Source of the DNA: DASRVA01 sp050732875
Lineage (GTDB): Bacteria > Gemmatimonadota > Gemmatimonadetes > JACCXV01 > JAHWKZ01
Assembly: GCA_050732875.1 (NCBI GenBank)
Contig: JBOHRQ010000001.1
Span: 37,276 to 101,275 of the forward strand
Reading direction: 5' to 3'
DNA length: 64,000 nt
Shown here: one piece after another, positions 60,680 through 64,000 of the stretch
How positions within the stretch are numbered: position 1 is the stretch's first letter
Layout of the letters: each line of letters starts with the position of its first letter
The notes under the pieces: model-generated
Databases searched by the model: none
Told to the model about the DNA's origin: nothing
The model's input: the letters and a program-made list of their open reading frames with translations, nothing else
Program-made: the position numbers and the translations under genes

Positions 60680-61927
60680 ATGCGCCTCCTCGACCGTTAC
60701 GTCATGGGCGAGTTCATTCGCATGCTCATCCTCTCGCTCATCTCCCTCACGGCGATCTTCGTCCTCGTCCATCTCATGGATCACATCGACCTGTACCTCG
60801 ACGAGGGCGCCGGGTGGTCGGCGATCGGGAAGTACTATTTCTACCAGACCCCGTACAACCTCCTCCTCACCATGCCGATGGCGGTGCTGGTCGCGACCAT
60901 CCTCTCGCTCGGGGAGCTGGGCCGGCACGGGGAGCTGGCGGCGATGAAGGCGAGCGGCGTGAGCCTCTACAGGATCGTGCTGCCGGTGATCTCGTTCGCG
61001 CTGTTTCTGAGCCTCGCCGTCCTCGCGCTCGGCGAGACCATCGTTCCCCGGCTCAACGAGCGTTCGAATCAGGTCTACGAGGAGGAGATCCGGGGTGAGC
61101 CGGCGGCACGAGAGAACTTCCGCGGGAGCTTCGTCTATCAGAACGATGAAGGGTACACGTACATCGTGCGCTCCCTGTTCGTGGAAGAGGGATTGCTCCC
61201 GGACACCGCTGCCACGGCCGCCGAAGAGACCATCCGGCTGGCGCAGCGGCGCCAGACGGCCGGGCTCGCGGCCGCCGCGGAGACGCAGGAAGGAGAGCCC
61301 ACCGAGCCGGCGGCGGACACCGGCCCGCGGATGGGAGTCGAGGCCTCCGCCGAGCAGGTGGAGATCCAGCGCCAGCTCCAGGACGGGACCTTCATCCGGA
61401 TCAACGCCCCCCAGATGGTCTGGGAGCCGTCGAGCGAGACCTGGGTCCTGCGCCGTGGCGAGCTGCGCGTCTTCCCGGAGGGCGAGGGGGAGCGGATGTA
61501 CGGGTTCAACCTCCTCCGGTCCTCGCGTCTCACCGATCCGCCGAAGGAGCTGCTGGCCGAGGAGAAGGAGCCGGAGGAGATGGGGTACCAGGATCTCCAG
61601 GCCTACATCGCGAAGGAGGAACGCCTCGGCGCCGAAACGCTCACCGAGCGGGTCGACCTCCAGATGAAGCTCTCCTACCCCTTCGCCAACTTCGTCATCG
61701 CCCTTTTCGGGGTCGCCCTGGTGGGCTCGGCGACCCACCTCAGCCGGCGCGGCGGCGGGATGGGCTTCGGCCTGGCGCTGTTCCTGACCATCATCTTCTG
61801 GGGCTTCCTGCGGGTCAGCCAGGGAATCGGCTACGGCGGCGGGCTTCCCCCGGCCGCCGCAGCCTGGCTCGCCAACGGGATCTTCGGGGTGGTGGGGCTG
61901 GTGCTGCTGTCGCGGGCCAAGACGTAG
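60680..61927 (+). CDS. lptG: LptF/LptG-family LPS-export permease (LptG)
   Basis: A 415-residue partner of LptF, starting MRLLDRYVMGEFIRM, with membrane helices near 12-32, 62-82, 100-122 and 325-415. The periplasmic domain includes a Glu/Ala/Thr-rich insert (about residues 175-225). The C-terminal YPFANFVIALFGVALVG and GFLRVSQGIGYGG are family motifs. It is cotranscribed with lptF and followed by a short hairpin with T6. Confidence 0.92.
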   Translation: MRLLDRYVMGEFIRMLILSLISLTAIFVLVHLMDHIDLYLDEGAGWSAIGKYYFYQTPYNLLLTMPMAVLVATILSLGELGRHGELAAMKASGVSLYRIVLPVISFALFLSLAVLALGETIVPRLNERSNQVYEEEIRGEPAARENFRGSFVYQNDEGYTYIVRSLFVEEGLLPDTAATAAEETIRLAQRRQTAGLAAAAETQEGEPTEPAADTGPRMGVEASAEQVEIQRQLQDGTFIRINAPQMVWEPSSETWVLRRGELRVFPEGEGERMYGFNLLRSSRLTDPPKELLAEEKEPEEMGYQDLQAYIAKEERLGAETLTERVDLQMKLSYPFANFVIALFGVALVGSATHLSRRGGGMGFGLALFLTIIFWGFLRVSQGIGYGGGLPPAAAAWLANGIFGVVGLVLLSRAKT

Positions 61928-61938
61928 GTGGAGATTGC

Positions 61939-61957
61939 TCGAAGGCTTCGATTTTTT
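61939..61957 (+). terminator. Intrinsic terminator after lptG
   Basis: TCGAA-GGC-TTCGA (61939-61951) is directly followed by six T residues. The stem is only five pairs, but the T-run and the position 12 bases after the lptG stop support termination. Confidence 0.5.
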
Positions 61958-62040
61958 CCAAGACAGGCACGCGGGATAGGCGCCAGATTCCTGGTCACGT
62001 TGAATCCTGGACCACGTCAACCCAGAGAATGGAGCGATCC

Positions 62041-62460
62041 ATGACCTCGAACGGACCTACCCTGTACCCGCTGCTGCCCTACCGTGACGCGCGAGCGGCG
62101 ATCGACTGGCTGGAGCGTGCCTTCGGCTTCGAGCGCATGGCGGTGTACCCCGAAGACGGCGGTCCCGTCGCGCATGCCGAGCTCGCTTTCGGCACCGGGG
62201 TGCTCATGCTGGCGACGCTGGATGACATCGATGCGGAGCATGGGAAGCCGCGCTACAACGCACCCTACGTTTACGTTGCAGACCCCGACGCTCACTACGA
62301 GAGGGCAGTCGCCGCTGGCGCGCAGATCACCCGTGAACTCGAGGACACCGACTACGGGTCGCGACAGTATTGCGCGCGCGACCTCGAGGACAACGAGTGG
62401 TCCTTCGGCACGTATCGGCCGTTGCCAGCGGCGAATCGGGCCGGACCCGTTCCGGAGTGA
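62041..62460 (+). CDS. VOC/glyoxalase-family protein
   Basis: A 139-residue single-copy betaalphabetabetabeta-type VOC protein (LLPYRDARAAIDWLERAFGFE at the start; AHAELAFGTGVLMLA; DPDAHYERAVAAGAQI; RDLEDNEWSFGTY), close to the PhnB-like group. The function of such proteins ranges from bleomycin-type resistance to isomerases; not predictable here. The ATG at 62041 was chosen because GGAG precedes it by five bases; an ATG at 62029 would include that site. Confidence 0.85.
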   Translation: MTSNGPTLYPLLPYRDARAAIDWLERAFGFERMAVYPEDGGPVAHAELAFGTGVLMLATLDDIDAEHGKPRYNAPYVYVADPDAHYERAVAAGAQITRELEDTDYGSRQYCARDLEDNEWSFGTYRPLPAANRAGPVPE

Positions 62461-62480
62461 GCTGAGGAGCCGAGCGCCTG

Positions 62481-63344
62481 TCAGCCTTCGGCCAGGCTGG
62501 TGCTCGAGGGATAGCGCGCGGCGGTCAGGAACTGGCGTGGCGTGAGCCCGGCCATCTCTCGGAATTCCGCATTCATATGCGACTGGTCGTAATACCCGGC
62601 GCGAAGCGCGACCCTGGACAGACCGGCTTGTCCGTGCTCCAGCATGCCGAGCGCGCGACGGAACCGATGAATGCGCGCGTACCGTTTGGGCGTGATGCCG
62701 ATCTGTTCGAGAAACGCTGCCGTGAGTCGGCCCGCGGTCGGGCCTTGATCCGCGCGCAACCGGCCGATCCGGACCGCGCCCCCGGTGTCGGCGATCCGGG
62801 CGGCGATCCGGGCGACAGGGAGGCTCAGCCGCGGCACCGCGGATGAGCGGCGCAGCCGATCGCACAGCCAGGCGACCGTCCAACGGATGCGCTCGGATGC
62901 GGATTCCGAGTCTCCGCACCGCTCTGCCAGAGCGGTGGCGTGCGATCCCAAGAGATCCCGCAGATCCGCCGTCACGTCCGTCAGGTCGGACAGAGGGTGT
63001 TCGAGCAACGCCCATGCGCCCAACGGACGCAGGCTGACGCCGAGCACACGACAGCGTTGCAGGGGCGCCTCGATCACCATCGGGCCCGTCCGGAGGCCCG
63101 TGATACAGGTGAAGGGCGTGAGGCGGGTGCCGGCGCCCTCCACCTCGTGATACCGGTCGTCGAGCTGCACGATCAGTTCGACCGTTCCACTGGGAAACAC
63201 GCGCTCCCGCCGATGCGTCATTCGGCCATCGAAGTCCCAGATACCCCTGACCGTCCAGGACAATGGATGACCCGTCTCCGGCTGCCATTCGCTATGGGTC
63301 CAGGCGCCAAGCCCGGAATCGACACGGCGGGAGATGACGTTCAC
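62481..63344 (-). CDS. AraC-family transcriptional regulator
   Basis: A 287-residue regulator. N-terminal sensing region (DFDGRMTHRRERVFPSGTVELIVQLDD, DUF6597-like) and a C-terminal AraC HTH domain (GPTAGRLTAAFLEQIGITPKRYARIHRFRRAL; ALRAGYYDQSHMNAEFREMAGLTPRQFL). It starts at GTG 63344 in a GTGA overlap with gmhA; GTG 63350 is an alternative. It converges with the VOC gene. Target genes are unknown. Confidence 0.88.
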   Translation of the reverse strand: MNVISRRVDSGLGAWTHSEWQPETGHPLSWTVRGIWDFDGRMTHRRERVFPSGTVELIVQLDDRYHEVEGAGTRLTPFTCITGLRTGPMVIEAPLQRCRVLGVSLRPLGAWALLEHPLSDLTDVTADLRDLLGSHATALAERCGDSESASERIRWTVAWLCDRLRRSSAVPRLSLPVARIAARIADTGGAVRIGRLRADQGPTAGRLTAAFLEQIGITPKRYARIHRFRRALGMLEHGQAGLSRVALRAGYYDQSHMNAEFREMAGLTPRQFLTAARYPSSTSLAEG

Positions 63345-63973
63345 GGCCACGCGCGAGAATCCCTTCCGGCGTCTCCCAGCCGCCGCTCGATCGCCCCGCA
63401 CAGCAGGTGCCCCAGAAAGAGGTGGACCTCCTGGATCCGCGCGGGGTCGGCGTGGGGCACGACGATCGCCTCGTCGCAGCCCTCGGCGAGACTTCCTCCG
63501 TTCGCTCCGGTCAGCGCGTAGGCCGTGATGCCAGCGGCCCGGGCCGTCTCCACCGCCTTCAGAACGTTCGGCGAACGGCCTCCGGTCGACAGGACGATGA
63601 GCACGTCGTCCGGCCGGCCGAGCGCTTCCACCTGGCGGGCGAAGACGTCCTCGAAGCCGTAATCGTTGGAGCAGGCGGTCAGGAGCGAGGTATCCGTGGT
63701 CAGCGCGATCGCCGAGTGGGCGCTCCGATCGGCGGCGAAGCGCACGACCAGCTCGGTGGCCAGATGCTGGCACTGGGCGGCGGAGCCGCCGTTTCCGACG
63801 AAGAGGAGCTTGTTTCCGGCTTGGAGTGCTTGGACGCAGCCGTCGATCATCCGCTCGAGCGGTTCCCCGGCTTCGACGGCAACCTGACCGATCAGATCGC
63901 GGAGCTCGGCGGATGCCGTGTCGAGGCCGGCCTGGCCGAGCATCCCGCTGGGGAGGGGCTCAGGGATCGGCAA
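63341..63973 (-). CDS. gmhA: GmhA, D-sedoheptulose-7-phosphate isomerase
   Basis: A 210-residue SIS-domain isomerase. The zinc/active-site residues are kept: QHLATE (His, Glu) and QEVHLFLGH (Gln, His eight residues on); GNGGSAAQ and STGGRSPNV bind phosphate. It makes heptose-7-phosphate for LPS core or glycan heptose. The start is TTG at 63973 with GGAGGAG eight bases upstream; the frame stays open to the right edge, so a longer form cannot be excluded. Confidence 0.92.
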   Translation of the reverse strand: MPIPEPLPSGMLGQAGLDTASAELRDLIGQVAVEAGEPLERMIDGCVQALQAGNKLLFVGNGGSAAQCQHLATELVVRFAADRSAHSAIALTTDTSLLTACSNDYGFEDVFARQVEALGRPDDVLIVLSTGGRSPNVLKAVETARAAGITAYALTGANGGSLAEGCDEAIVVPHADPARIQEVHLFLGHLLCGAIERRLGDAGRDSRAWP

Positions 63974-64000
63974 GGATCCCGCTCCTCCGCGGCCGCCGGG

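Overview
The window is a dense, strongly GC-rich bacterial chromosome segment. It has a Gram-negative envelope: LptF and LptG, a PilQ secretin, many lipoprotein and Sec signals, and a SprA-family outer-membrane protein. SprA together with a PilSR-type pilus system, HslVU beside TopA-TrmFO-XerC, and GTG/TTG starts points to the FCB side of the tree, perhaps Gemmatimonadota or a relative such as Eisenbacteria. That placement is inference. No rRNA, CRISPR array, transposase, prophage or plasmid gene is visible, and no gene-free stretch exceeds 300 bases. Genes are packed with about 25 four-base NTGA start/stop overlaps, so most strings look translationally coupled.

Layout. 1-6660 (+): sugar/glycan assembly (partial methyltransferase, a DegT-fold enzyme with His in place of the PLP lysine, a zinc-type sugar C-methyltransferase, an NAD epimerase/reductase, two GT4 glycosyltransferases). 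6706-13224 (+): HtrA-type protease with its own promoter and terminator, then tRNA-Leu(UAG), tig, clpP, clpX, engB and an unknown exported protein. 13221-15346 (-): a sigma-54 activator with a degenerate receiver, plus MogA. 15442-27416 (-): one long string topA-trmFO-xerC-hslV-hslU-[long hairpin element]-gcvT-FAD enzyme-small membrane protein-GT2-nuclease. 27522-28244 (-): PIN-toxin/antitoxin pair with an operator-like palindrome.

28347-43731 (-) is the main type IV pilus locus, transcribed pilS-pilR-pilA, then two tandem four-gene minor-pilin cassettes (H-V-W-X), then pilM-pilN-lipoprotein-pilO-pilP-pilQ and an Ig-like lipoprotein. Candidate sigma-54 promoters (GG/GC elements with exact spacing) lie before pilA, before both cassettes and before pilM, and pilR encodes a complete sigma-54 activator, so the locus reads as a cis-linked PilSR regulon. 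43778-46503 holds an M28 peptidase and a TPR protein. 46692-47156 is a lower-GC orphan. 47219-52120 (-) holds a comEA-like gene, pilB, pilT and pilC, suggesting that the pili also serve DNA uptake. 52180-59094 (-) has a second M28 peptidase and the roughly 1,950-residue SprA. 59229-61927 (+) is lptF-lptG. The right edge has a VOC protein, an AraC-type regulator and GmhA.

Main points of interest: the duplicated minor-pilin cassette and its sigma-54 promoters; a membrane domain present both fused to an FAD enzyme and as the next gene; ClpP with Asn at the catalytic Asp position; a 121-base nested hairpin between hslU and gcvT; and three conserved genes (engB, pilM, sprA) whose conserved N-termini lie upstream of any ATG/GTG/TTG.
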